A DNA stretch of 64,000 nt from Phanerodontia chrysosporium. Its lineage: Eukaryota; Basidiomycota; Agaricomycetes; Polyporales; Phanerochaetaceae. Each line of letters opens with the position of its first letter. Positions within the stretch are counted from its first letter, which is position 1. A model generated the notes under the pieces. The model worked only from the letters and a program-made list of their open reading frames with translations, had not been told where the DNA came from and did not search any database. The stretch spans positions 496,001 to 560,000 of the forward strand of contig MJGA01000006.1 in NCBI GenBank assembly GCA_001910725.1, read 5' to 3'. This document shows, one piece after another, positions 12,841-25,300 of the stretch. The position numbers were made by a program, and so were the translations under genes.

Positions 12841-13498
12841 TGACGTCATGCGCACGCACAGACGAGCGGCCACCGACCCAAAACGGCGAGAGTCCGCCCA
12901 TCGATGGCAGTCGGCGTCGGCGGGGCCTCGACCCGCGGGCACGGGACCGGCGTGCGCGACCCGCGTGGGGACGAGGACCCCCGGTGCCTCCGATGCAGCG
13001 GCGTGCCTCGCATCCGCGTCCGCCCCCGACGCGCTCGCTACGCCCTGCGCGACCTTGACGTCACCCGACACAGGGTCCTCCGGCACACTTGACATCGCCA
13101 GCCAGGGTCCCGACGTAAGGGCAGATGGTCTAGCCTGGCGGCGGGAAGGTCACGGTGCTGTAGGTAGCCGAGCGCACACGGGGACTCGTCTCTGCACTTG
13201 TGCGTCGGCCGATCGGAAAGCTCGCTGACAGCGACAGTCATTCGCCCCAGAAAGCACCGCCATTTGTCGTCCGCAGAGCCCGCAGTCGCGCACCCAAAGT
13301 TTTTGTGTCCGAGTCGACGCAAGACACCCAGCGCGTGAGTCTAGACCGGAGCCCTGGTCGTGAATCCTCGAGTAGTCGCCGGGGGGCCCTTCTCTGCGCT
13401 GACGGCTTCTGTGCCCGCGCTGGATGAGGAATGGTATGCCGGTCGCGATGCGTGCACACACACACAAAAGCGCGAGCGCGAACGGCTGCCTGACGTCA
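12841..13498. promoter_or_regulatory. Cluster of three perfect CRE/ATF palindromes (TGACGTCA)
   Basis: Exact TGACGTCA palindromes occur at 12841-12848, 13056-13063 and 13491-13498. I found only one other copy in the 64 kb, at 28412-28419 in the other gene-free tract. The 8-mer is the established site of ATF/CREB-type bZIP factors such as fission-yeast Atf1. Whether it is bound here is inference; the nearest genes are DUF6535 (starts 7831) and the ECL1-like gene. Confidence 0.4.
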
Positions 13499-15625
13499 GG
13501 GGCCCGGCGACTCTGTGCGCGGACAAGGGTGCACAGCGGATCTTCGGGCGAGCGATGGACACCGATAGATGGGCTGCATCGCGCGGTGTGTGTGCCCTGC
13601 TGGCATCCGCCAGATATTGCGCTCGCAGGGCCTAGACCGCGGGCATGGCCTGAGGCTGCAGCGGCGAATGGAACGGCCCTGCGGCGGCGGGCCAATCAGC
13701 GCGTGTGGGCCTCTGCGTTGCTGCCCTCCTCCCGTCGGACTAGGGTGCAGGGCCCTGAAGGGGGCCAGACCGCGCCTCTGCGCGCAGCACGCGACGCGCC
13801 AGGACGCATTTTGCGGCACGGCCAGGATGGAAAAGGTGACGCACCGAGGGCCCCCCTGCTGCAGCACACGAGCCGCGCACCCTAGCACAATCTCTCCCAG
13901 ATCGCGAGCCTAGACTGCTGATGTGCTCCCGCGAAGATGGGGGGACGACAGTGGGAGCGAAACGTCTGGGCCAGCGAATGGACCGGTGAAATTGCAGCAG
14001 GGATCGCCCCGTTTTCTGTGCGTTGACACCGGCACGAAAGGGCGACGGTGTCCGAGGAGAGACACGCGCGGTCTCGCTGGTCTTTGTCCTGTTGACATGG
14101 TGATCCTCGGGCTGGGCGTCGGCGAGCATGTACGCTGAGGGCCTCGCGATCAGCGAAAATACAGTGCACATAATACAGCAGGGCCACACACCCTGTGCGT
14201 GGCGCCGCCATTCAGTGCGGCGGCGGTCGAGAGGGGTCTGTGCGCGCCCGCAAAGGGCATGGGACCAGCCCAGCTGAACAGGGACGGCGGCAGCCTATCA
14301 TGCGCCGTGCGAAGCGACGCCCCCATCGACGCAGCCCCGCGGACGCACGCCTTCGCGCACCAAGAAGGAGGGTGCCCGCCCCAATCCTGCGTGATGTGAC
14401 CCAGCAGCCCGCGTCCGCTGAATGGCGCGGGATCCCAGCGCCATGTGTGTGTCGCCGCGCGCGGCGTGTGCGCGAGCCCTCGTCCCACGGGCCCCACGCA
14501 TCACCTTCCCATGAGTCTATCAGCAGCGCCGTTTGGCAGGCCGCCTGCCCGATGCGGCCGCGTCGTCCGCGCGGGCGATGGGGTGCGCGCGTGAGCCCAT
14601 CAGCGCGGGGCGACCGTGGTGAGATGGCGGCGGACGGCTGCCGCGGTGTAGGTAGGGTGGGGCGCACGGCCGCGGCTGGTGCACGTTACGAGCGCACATA
14701 CGCCCTCGCGAGGCCGCGGCGCGTGCAAGAGAGGTTCTTGCTGCTTCAGGCGGGCTCTGTGGGCGTGCTGGGCGCGCGGTGGGAAGACGCGGCCGGGAGG
14801 AGGGTGCAGCCTGGGAGATGCAGCGCCCGGCCAATGGGGCGGCCGCGGGCACAAGAGGCCCGGGACCGAGACGCGTCGGACGGAGGTGGGCGTGCGTTTT
14901 GCGTCTTCGTGGCGGCTACTGCGCCGTCCTGTGGATGCCGGGGGGGCAGCCTGTGAACGGCGGCGCGTGGACGTGTCCGGACGGGGAGGGAGATGGACGT
15001 GTCTATCAGGCGCGCCGCCAGAGAACATCAGGTGCTGCAGCGGCCGCTGTGGGAGCATTGGCAGCGAAGGCCGCAGGAATCCGTCGGTGTCGATACGCAG
15101 AAGGCCCGCGGGCGCTGTGTGGGGGCCTCGCAGGCAGTCCGGGACGGGGATTGGACAGGCGGGGTACGTAAAGACGAGCAGCATTCGCGGACCGAGGAGC
15201 GCGCAGGTTGTACGGCGGAGGAGGGGCAGGGGCCCCGGGAGGCTATTGGCCAGGGTGGGCCCAGCGAATAACGAGCGCGACGAACAGAAGGTGGGTGTTA
15301 GACGTGGCGATAGCCTCCTTTGGGCAACCCGCACTGGGCCCTGATGCGCCCCTGAGGCCTGAGCCACGCGCGGCCCAGGCACTCCGCGGCGCGCGCCCCC
15401 GCCGACGCGCTGCGAGACGGCCGATCGCCCCGCAGCCCAATCGCAGACACCCATGCGGTGTTTGCAGCCGCGGCGCGCCAGCATTCCCGCGTGCCCCGGG
15501 GCGCCTGCCGTTCGCAAATCGCACGGCCGTCTCGCCCGCTCGTCCCGCAGGGGGGAGGGGGGGGGCGACCCAAACGCCTCCCCGTTGCTGCTGCTGCTGG
15601 TCCCATGCAAACCGCCGTGGCTGCA

Positions 15626-15916
15626 ATACAAACAATATGCCCGGCCCGCCGTCGCAGCCCTCCGCCGAGCGACGCACAGCCGCGCCCAAACACGCCTCAG
15701 CCACCGTCGGGCAGCACAGACGGCGGACCCAGGCCCCCACCGCGCCGCGGCAGCGGCGGCGGAAACTCGTCTCCACAGACGCGACACGCGGAAGAGCCTC
15801 TCTGGGGCACTTTCACCGCCGAGTCACGGATGTTGCACGCGCGGCTGCGGTTGTGGCGGCCTATCGCGGAATGTTCCCCCTGCGCCAGGGCGCCTGGCAC
15901 GCCATACAAACAATAT
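15626..15916 (+). repeat. Pair of identical AT-rich 13-mers (ATACAAACAATAT)
   Basis: The same 13 bases occur at 15626-15638 and 15904-15916, 278 bp apart, both on the plus strand. They stand out as AT-rich islands inside GC-rich DNA. They contain ACAAT, the core recognised by many HMG-box factors, but that link is only suggestive. Confidence 0.5.
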
Positions 15917-15948
15917 AACACTCCTCCGACGCCGTCGCCAGCCCGAGG

Positions 15949-15959
15949 AAAAAAAAAAA
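15949..15959. repeat. A11 homopolymer
   Basis: An uninterrupted run of 11 A bases directly before CATG. It is a simple-sequence tract and a likely spot for length error. Confidence 0.8.
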
Positions 15960-17203
15960 CATGAAATGGCACACCCGGAGCGACCACAGACAGAGTTTCT
16001 GCGCAGCCGCCAATTCAGTTCCTCGTCGTGTTTTGAAAGCGTGGTGCAGGAGGAGGCGGCGGCGTCGGGCCCTCCCGGGGAGACCTCCCGCGCAGCGGCC
16101 TTCCGTGCTGCCCCACCGCAGCACGCGCGATTGCAAACCCCCGCGCGAGTGTTCGCGCGTACGTCACGCGTGTGCCACCCGCGTCGGAGCGGGGCTCGTG
16201 CGTGCAAAGGCTGACCGTGGCGCGTCACGACCGGTGACGGCGAGGGCACGGTCCCGTTGTCGGTCGTGTGTGTGCTTTTTGTGCGAGCCACATACGCGGG
16301 GCACGCAGGAGCGCAGCCGCGCCACTCTCGGAAATCCAGATATCAGACATCCACACCTTCACCGCCATACACAGTTGCGACGTGCAGTTCCGGGGGCAGC
16401 TGACCGCGAGACTTGGCCCACACGGTTTAGTGCTGCGAGTGGTGTCGCGTCAACTCAACAGCCTGCGCGAGCATCGTCGCCACGTTCGTCATAGCACCCG
16501 TCACGCACAACGTATAGAGTCCAGCCACCGTCGCATGTCACTCGCGCACGCAAAATATGTGTTGGTGAAGTAATTCCATTATACTTTTTGGCTCGTCAAG
16601 TCCAGAACAGACACCTAGTGAAAATATCCTACACAACCCCCATGAGAGTCTCAACTAATATCCATGGACACAATTCGTGAGGAAGCGTAACGTATGACAG
16701 AAAACGAGAGGGAGAAATAATGATGACGATGACGATGATGAGGGAATCACAATGGCGGTATTGACAAATGCATGAGTACTGGTATGGTAGATGATCGAAA
16801 GCGGGCCTTGAGATGATGACGACAGAGGACAAGAAAGACGAGGGAAAACGAGAGCAATAAAAGTACAATATTTACAGCGGCTTGCGACGAGACCTGATGT
16901 TCGTTGGCAGCGGGCGATGGGGCGACAGAGAATCCAAGACGAGGTCCAGAAATTAGGGTATAGTCAGCAGGCGGGGTATTGCGACGACGAGAGACGAGAG
17001 CGAACGAGCGAGAGCGGACAGTGCGCAACGAGGGCAGGGGGATCGCGACGGCGAGAGGCGTGGATTAGGGAATGTGTGCATGCGTGGTGTCGATGGGCGT
17101 CGGTAATGATACATGATGGTACAGGTCGCGTTAGGCGCGATCGTGGCGGTGAAGGGGGGTATCGAGGTGGTGGTATCGATTAAGGCGGTGACGATGAAGT
17201 GCC

Positions 17204-19335
17204 TCAGTACTTGCGTACCGCCGAGGGGAACATGAATAGCCGCTTGCGCTCGCGTGGGACCCTGACCTCGACTTCCACCTCGTGCTCTTTGCCGTCGGGG
17301 CCAACCTCCTTGACAATCCTCTTCTCAATCTTGGGGATATCGAGGATGGGGTACAGAGGCTGATCGGGCTTGTAGTTCCAGTGCGCGGGGTCCGACTGAG
17401 ACGCTGTAGAAAGATTGAGCATATACCCTGGCTCGAGTCAAGAAAAGATGCTTACGTCGTCCGCGCCTAGAGCCCGCAACACTGACGCTTGCGCTGCTGA
17501 CGCTCTCCGTCTCAGCGCTGGTGCTGACACTGCTCACGCTGAGCTGGCTGTCGCGACGGGCCATGCTGCGCGGTGCCTGGCGGCACTCCTCGCAACCGTC
17601 GCAGCACTCTTCACACACCTCGCCGACCGAGTCCATGACGCTCGAGTATGCGGCGAAGCTCGCCGACGAGTCCGTGCGCTTCAGCTTGACGTCGGGCACG
17701 AGGAGACGGCCCTCGGCGCCCTTCTTGAGGATAGATACCTCGCGCTTGCGGACAACGGGGGAAGATGCCGAGATAGTGGGAAGCGAGCGGGTGGATCCTG
17801 TAGGCGAGGACGGCATGTTCGCGTGGGAGTGCTTGCCGTGATGGTGGTGATGATGCGGTGCTTGCATGTTTGTCGACTGGTGCGAGCGAGACATCCGGGC
17901 GTCGGTGCGGCGAGCGAAGTTCATACCGAACTTGCTGTACAGCTCCTCGGCCTCGCTGCGCGAGCGGCCAGCGACAATGCCAGTGCTCGAGCTCGAGACG
18001 GAGGCGGAAGAGCTGGGAATGTTCGGGCTGGATGCCGAGGATTCGCCGAGAGTCGAGTAGACACCCTTCGAGCGCAGCGGCGTCGCGACGAAACCCTTGT
18101 TAGAATACAGGTCCCGGATGCGCTCCTCCTCTTCCTCGAGCGACTCGCCGCGAGTGGGAGCGGACAAGGAGTAGACGCTTGCCCGCCAGCGGTCAGAGCC
18201 GTCGGTCCAACCAGGGATCACCCGGCGCGAGGCCTGTGCGGTAGCGTTGAGCGCATACGTTGTCGAGAGGACACCAGAAGGTGTCGCCCAGCTTGGCCGC
18301 TTCTTCTCCTTGGGCTTCTCAACAGCCTCCTTGATGCGCTTGGCCGCCATCATGATGCCCGAGGTGTAGTCCTCCGGGCGGGTGCGGTAGAACTCGTCGT
18401 TGCGGCGACGGTCCTCCTCATGGTCAACAGAGTCGATGGTGAGGATGGACGAGGTCGAGTCCTTGGACGCCGTCGACGAAGCCGTTGTCGAGCGGATCAG
18501 GGGAGGCGGTGGTGGTGGAAGGTCGTAGACGGAAGCCAGGCGAGCGTAGCCCGCCGGCACCGGGTATGGGAGGTCGTCAAACTTGTTTTTTGGCTTCTTG
18601 CTCTGCTCCTTGTGGGCAGACGAAGTGGCCGTGGACGCACCAACGGCGCGGACGGCAACGTGGATCATACTCTCGCTCTCCACACTGCTACACGAGACGG
18701 TGCCTAGGCTGCTGTCGCTCTCGGTCGAGCCGCCGACGAAGGAGTTGTGCGGGACGGGCGGCAGCGTCGGGCTGCGGCCACGGTCGATCTCGTCGCGGTC
18801 AGGGTGGTAGTTGATGGCGATGCCGGCACTGCTCTGGAGGTCGGCGAGGCGGCACTCGTCGGAGCAGTAGAGCGGCACGGGCGACTGGTCGATGACCGTC
18901 TTGTGGCGGACAGTGGGCGTGGTGGGTGACGGGGGTGGAGCCGCGGTGGCTGGTGGCGCGGACGCATTGGTGTCCTTGGTCGCAGATGCGAGGGTGGTGG
19001 ACTTTTGGAGAGGAGAGCGGCGGATGGCACCGTTGGGCTTGACGCGCCCGGTACCGTGCACAAGCCCGCCAGCGGTGCGCGCACGGATGGTGCCCGTCTT
19101 GTTGCGGGTGATGGCGCCCTTTGCGGCTGGAAAGAGGGTTGGGATGCTGTGCAGGTAGGAGGGTATGACGTGACTTACGAGCAGTGGGCGTTGTGGGTGG
19201 AGGAGCAGGAGCGGCCTGAGGCTGCTGGGCGTCGGTGGGGGCCGTGGGCGCGGGGTTGAGAGGAACCTGTATGCGCTTTGGGAGGATTTGTCGCGAGCAG
19301 GTCGGACACCAGGCGGTGTCGAAGGCGATGTCCAT
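17204..19335 (-). CDS. ECL1/2/3-type zinc-binding protein (life-span / starvation-response regulator family)
   Basis: Three exons, 19179-19335, 17456-19126 and 17204-17403, with 52-bp introns, sum to 2028 bases, that is 675 residues, all in frame. The N-terminus MDIAFDTAWCPTCSRQILP and the later LYCSDECRLADLQSS form the two-part Cys zinc motif of the ECL1/2/3 family. In yeasts these short proteins extend chronological life span and respond to starvation. Here the family core is followed by some 500 extra residues: Pro-rich YDLPPPPPPLI, a Lys-rich patch KRIKEAVEKPKEKKR, Ser-rich low complexity, a His tract HHHHHHGKHSH, a Cys cluster CEECCDGCEECRQ and a conserved-looking end YPILDIPKIEKRIVKEV. 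Nuclear or cytosolic site is not evident. It is the only gene in some 21 kb and has no frame break. Family call is good; function is by analogy. Confidence 0.8.
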
Positions 19336-22300
19336 GACTGGAGAGTCGGCGGGATGGACAGAAGAGGGAGGCGGGACGCTTCCTGTTGACGAGGGAAGGG
19401 GAGTGGGACGGGGAGATGGGGATGGGATATAAACCCATCCGAGGCCGTCCAATAACAGCCATCCCCTCCCATCAACAGTCCAGACCAACAGCGTTCAGAT
19501 CCATCGTCCCCATCCCAGATCCCGATCTCTGCCCAAGATCCTCCGTCCTCGCTTCCCCTTTTGGCCCGAGACCGTCTCTGAGACCGGTCCTCCGCGGGAC
19601 CTCCGACCCCATGCGAGCCGCCCGCTGCCCACTTTCTCCGCAGTTTCCCCCGCCCGTTCCCATTGGGCCCCTGCCCTGCCCTCTGGCCAATCGCAGCCGG
19701 CCATCCGGTCCGCTCCTGCCCGCCCCTCCCCATTCGCCGTCGCCACCGTGGGCGCACCTTCCACCGCCGCCGCATCCCCGCCGCGCAACGCAAGCAGCGG
19801 GCGACGCGCGGGCCTGGCCAGCCGCAGTGTCTACTGCAGCCGCAACGACGACACACTGCTCACCGGGGGACGCTCGCTATGACGACTTTGCGCGGCCGTC
19901 GACCGTCTCGCCCGCTGTTTTCTTGTCCGCCTTTCTTCCGGTGTGTGTGCGCGCGCGCCGCGTATCACATGCACTAGCGCACGCAAAAAGCACGGCGACG
20001 GGAGGCATGAGGCACACCGCGACCGTCCGCGAGAAAGGCTCTCCCTCCGCTGCCATCAGGCGCCGACGGTTTTTCCTTGTTTTTCCTCGCCCGTGACGCG
20101 CATCCGCACCTCGTCCTCCGAGGAACAGCAACCGTCCTGGCAGTTTTTCTATGTTCTGGACCTCTCTACGCTGGATTAGCCTTTCTGACCGTCCTCGCCT
20201 GCGGCTCCTGCTCGCGTCGCCAGCTCGACAGCGGTCCCGGGAGGCAGCACACGGTCATCCTGTCGCTGCCACGCAGTCTGGCTAGCGTCGTCGCCCCACC
20301 GGCTCCGCAGCCGGAACGCGCTCCTGAGCACACGGCCCCGCCGCCTTTGTCTATCGATACACAATCATCTATCTATCTATCTGACTCAACAGAAGAAAAA
20401 AAAAATGCAATGACGCTATCGTCCTGCGCCATCTGGGCACTGCCTGTCTTACTGCCAGACTCTAGCCACTGCGATAGCAGCGTCCTCGCGCGACGGCGTT
20501 GCCACAGCCGTACCGACACCCGCCTCAGGAGACCCCGGGGCTTCGCCGAGCCCTATTGGTCGCTCGGCGCCAATGCACGCGCGATTCCCTGGCTCGCGAG
20601 GTGAGCTAGAACCAGCACGCGTTTTATTTTCCTCGGCCTCTTTTGTTTCCTGTACACATTGCATTTCCAGGACCCGCATCCAGCAATGGTATGAAATGTC
20701 GACGCGCGAGAGTGTGGCCGTCGGGGCGCACCCGATCGGACGTGCGCCGGTGACGGCAGCGAGTGGGTCTGGAATGCAGGTCCCTGGCGGTGCGCAATGC
20801 AAAAAAGAAAGTACGCAACGCACACGCGACAACAAAAAGCCAATCGCTCAAATTCACGCTGCGCGACGCATGGCGTGGGCGGGAATGCAGCGGCCGCCAT
20901 TGGCTCGTGGTTTGCGCCATCAGAAGGGCGCGCGCAGAGACCCGCTCCCCTCCGCTGCCGGGCCCTTTTCTGCTTCGGACGCTGTCGCGCGTCGGTGGCT
21001 GTCCCGTTGGCGCAAGGCCCGCGCTTTGTGTCGAAAATCGGGTGTGCGCGTGGCGGTGGCAGTGGGTCGCGCCCGGGCGCGGGCCTCTGCGCCAGAGACC
21101 AGCGGGCCCCACACGTGGGCGCCGCAGGGCTTGTGGCGACGCGGGCTTGTGGCGGCAGCCGTTTCCTTGCGTGCTGCGCCGGATCGCCCAGAGACTGCGC
21201 CCCCGCGCGCATTTCCCGTGTGTCGGCTCCTTGCGTCTCCTAACGTCGAGATGAATAGAAGTGCTTCTGCCCGAGTGCAAGCAGGGCTCGAGGCTCCGTA
21301 TACACGGCCTCGATGACGGCACACGCTTCGGGCGATCTTGCGTGCCGGTCTGTGGCTGCCAGCGTCGCGAGATCGTGCAGATTCAGACATGCCCGGATCG
21401 GCCTCCGAGGCTCTGGACAGATCTGTCTCGGGCACGTCTCTGCTTTCTCCTCTCCCAATAGTGATAGTCTCTGCGCAAGCTCATCATCATCTCTACGTTA
21501 GGAGTACTAGACACCGCACAGCAGGCCTGTGTCTGACTATAGACGGTCTGCTGTCACACATAGCTATAGCAAGTCAACGTACGCAGATGTGCTTCTGTTC
21601 GGGCCCAGGAGGGCCATTGACGTACCCCGCAACCCCACACTCTGTCAGGCGCGTCCCATGTCACCGCACGAAGAAGAGCGCGAAGCATCTCCCCAAGTGA
21701 GGCAGCTGTGATGGCCGTCGAAGCTCGTCGCTGACAGCGGCCACGTTTGGTGCGGGGCCGTCCTCTGCTGTGAGCACAGAACCCTTGCCGCGCCTCCGCT
21801 GATCGTGATTGCTCTGGCAGCCGGATGCGTCAGTCGTACGTAGGGGAAAAGGACGCCCTGCTACGAACAACAACAAGGAAGAGAAGACGCCTCGAGCTCT
21901 GTGCCGCGGGGGTCACGGAATGCCCGCTCGGCGCGCATGACGTCGGACGCCTTCGCGCTGCGCAGTACCCGCCACAGGCGCAAACGGATGAGCCAGCGCG
22001 ACGCGTCGTGCCTCTGCCTCCGTGAGGCTTTTTCGTGCCGCTGGCCGCCGCGAGCAGACGGCACGGCCGGCGCCGCGAAAACGGATGGCGCGCCTCGGCG
22101 TCGTGCGCGGGTGCCGGGTGCCCGCGCCGCGTCTCGAGCGGGGCTCGAGGCCCGGCGGCTCTGTTCGCCCAGCCGCGGGGTCGCCACCGCCGCGCACGCG
22201 TGCGCGCTGCGTCGCCGCCGAGCGACGTCGCTCCCCCGGCCGTTTTGCCATTCGCCCGTCCAACGCTGTTTCTGCGACAGCCCCCCCTGCCACGCGGCGC

Positions 22301-25300
22301 CGTTCCGCGATTTTCTGTTGCTGCTCGCGCTCCGCGGGCCCGCGCGAGCCTATCGATATCGCGCCGGCTCGTCGTCGACGCGCACGCATGCCATGGGCAG
22401 CGTAGCCGAGCTCCACCGCGCTGCGAGCCGAAGCGCGTCCAGGCTCTGTGCCCCGCTCGCGTACGCCCCAGCAGGTCTCTGCGCACCTCCGGGTTCTTGA
22501 TAGGACGGCAGCGGCGGGCACGGTCGAGCTGGACGGTCGCGCCTTTACGCAACGGACAGGACGCGACGGAAATGGTCTCCTGATCGCGCATCACATCGCC
22601 TGGGCATCGCTATCGCCCGGCAACCTAAACGGCACATGCCCCGCGCGGGCAACGGGCGCCCGCAGGCGATAATGTGTCATCGGCACACGCAGAGGCGCGC
22701 GCGGCGTTGCCATCTGGGGCTAGCGGCTGCCTGTCCCGCCAGGGGCACGCGCGCGCTGCCCGCGGGGTGCTCGGACGAGAGCTGCCTCTTCCGGAAAGGC
22801 CCCTCCCTTTTCGAGTCGCATGTCGCCGTTTTGGCCGTGGCGACGCCCACCCCCGCCCGCTAGTGGCGTGCGGCCCGCGCGGGCGGGCGGGGGGCGCACA
22901 CTCCAGAGTGGTCGCCGGGGCGGGGCGTGGCCTGCGAGTAGATAGCCGGCGTGGGCCCCGTGGGCATGGCATGTGCGTGCGGGAAAGGCGGGGTGCTGCT
23001 GTCGGCCGAGGAGGAGGCACGAAGATGGCTACGTGCACGCCTCGTGCAGGTGAGCGAGGTGTCAGTCCGCCCCGTGTGTGTGGGAGCCGGCAAAGCGCAA
23101 GGGTCCTCTCCGCGGGCAGCACAGGAACTGGTGCCCGACGCCTGGCGGGGGCCACCCTAAAGGGGGCCCTGTGCAGGGCTGCAGACGTGTCGGCAAACGC
23201 GTTGCGAAGGGGACGCCGCCTCCTCAGCGAATATCCGGGGAAGGGCAAGGGCCAGCGACGACGCTAGCGTGCGCAGATGCCGTACAAGCTGCTGATGTGC
23301 CAAACGGAGGGTGGGAGCGTCCGTTCCGTTCGGCTGAGCCCCCACAAGGCGGGGCAGCAGCGTCGTCGCCGCCCGTCGTCGGCACGCGCCGAACCGCGTG
23401 CCGGCGTCGACGGCAAGTCCCGCGCGAGAGCCTGTCGTGGACCGGGCGCGGGGCGCAGCGACGGCGCGCCGCCCGCAACAGCGCGCGCCTCCGTCGGCAC
23501 GAATCGCGCCGCGCCCCACCCGCGTCGCGCCAGCCGCCCCGCCCCTGCCCCAGCCGCCCCCGCAGAAGCCGCCGCCACAGAGTCTATTACCCCGGATCTG
23601 CAGCGCCACGCGTACGCCTGCGTTGGGGAGGAACACCCGCCCGCGCGGGGCCGCCACCTGTCCCCCGCTCGGAACCTCGGGCGCCTCGCCGCGGCGCACT
23701 CCGCGTCGCGCGCTGTGGGGGCAGGACGCGTGACGCCATGCCTTTGTGGGGTTGGTGCTTGTTTCCGCGTTTGCGGTCCTCCCTGTGCCACCCGTGCATC
23801 CGCAGTCTCCCCGCGGCGAGTGTAGGGCGCGGGGTGCCCCCCGCAGTGCACCGGATATTCTTCTGCGCGCACAGCGCGTTGGAAAACGATGACGAGATGG
23901 TGCCCGCAGACGCGGTGTGCGTGCGTGCGTGTCCGTGGCGCTCGGGAGGGAGGCCACTCGTCTCCACCCTCCAGGAGACCTGATGCCTCTTCTTATGGGT
24001 GCCTGTACAGTTGGTGTTCGACGCTTGTGCTGAGCCAACCGGTCATCCTGTGGACCAGGGCGAAGAGGGCACGCTGTGCAGGTAAGCAGGCCCATGTATT
24101 CTCGTGGCGAATCAACGCCTAACAGCACGCTACCCGCGCCCGCTATGACCTCAGCGTCCACGGCCGGTCCAGCATCGCAGGCACATTTCATTAAGGACCC
24201 GGCTTCTCCAACGCATCTTCTCGTGATCGTTGTCATGCGTGCAGACGTAGACCAAGTGCACCCCGCATCCCGCGTGTCCTGCCAGTGTCCCACCCGCCCC
24301 GCTCCCAGTGACATGTACGTGACGCCAGCCCGCGTTGTGGTGGTGCAACGGGGCTGACCTGTGGCAGCAACCCGGATGAACGGGCGACGGGTGGCTTTAC
24401 CCACATACGGACCCCGCCCTCCCCTTTGTTACCATGGCCCCGCGAAGCCGCCCCCGCACTAAACACACAACGCAACACAGAGAAGCCCACGTCAAATTCG
24501 CCTCAAAATCAAGACGACGAAAACGCACGCACCCACGCGTCGGCACGCAGCCGCCCTCGCGCGACACCTGCGTGCCGATGGGCCCGACCCCGCTGCCTGC
24601 ACAACGCACACTTGTCGGAGGGGGGCACCACGGCCCGAAGGGGCCCCCACCAGCGACTCGCGACTCGTCTGTCCCCAAACACGCACCCCTGCAGCCCGCC
24701 GAAACCGCGGGCAAACACATGCGAGCCTATCGAGGGGGCGGCCCGGGCGCGGGTGGCACGCAGGGGCTCTCGCGAATGACACACGTCCCTCGCTGATAGA
24801 CGTGGTTTGCAGTGGGGGGTCGAGCGCGGTTTCGCCGAAGACGTCCCGCGGAGGGGCGACGGCTCGGGCTTTCTGTGTGGGTCTGTGGTTTTCAGCGGGC
24901 AGGGGCGGGCTGCTCGGCGCGGTCACCTGTCGAGAGCAGGGGTGGTGCCGCAGGACGTCGCGCAGTGCCAGCCCCTCGCTGACACGAGAATCACAGTGTA
25001 CATGGGCCCTTCGCGCACCTTCGCTGCACGCTCGCGCGAGTCTATCAAGGACAGCGGCCCGCCGGCGCGCGCTGCAGGCTCGGGATCTGCCCTCGCGCGT
25101 ACGGAGATGGCCATGGGCCAGCGGGGGATCCGCGCGCCCGGCGATAGCGTGGGTCGCCGTGCCGCAAGAGCGCAGATCGCGCCGCTGGGCACTGGGCAGT
25201 CCTGGCACGTAACGCACAGTCATCTGCGCTGCTGTTGTCCCCCCACGCACGACAAAGAGATCGCCGCATCGAGGAATGGGAGAAGTTCGCGCACAATCAC

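Larger units (their letters stand above)
7832..17203. other. GC-rich, CpG-dense tract with no recognisable gene (desert 1)
   Basis: About 9.4 kb between the start of the DUF6535 gene and the stop of the ECL1-like gene. Long open frames exist on both strands, but they are by-products of high GC content: they overlap each other, are Arg/Ala/Pro-rich and match no family. I looked for single-base breaks in hidden genes, as found elsewhere in the window, and saw no protein-like segments. The distal part (about 16.6-17.2 kb) turns AT-richer and is probably the 3' UTR and terminator region of the ECL1-like gene. Short A or GA tracts, a CRE-site cluster and a repeated 13-mer are listed separately. 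Confidence 0.6.
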
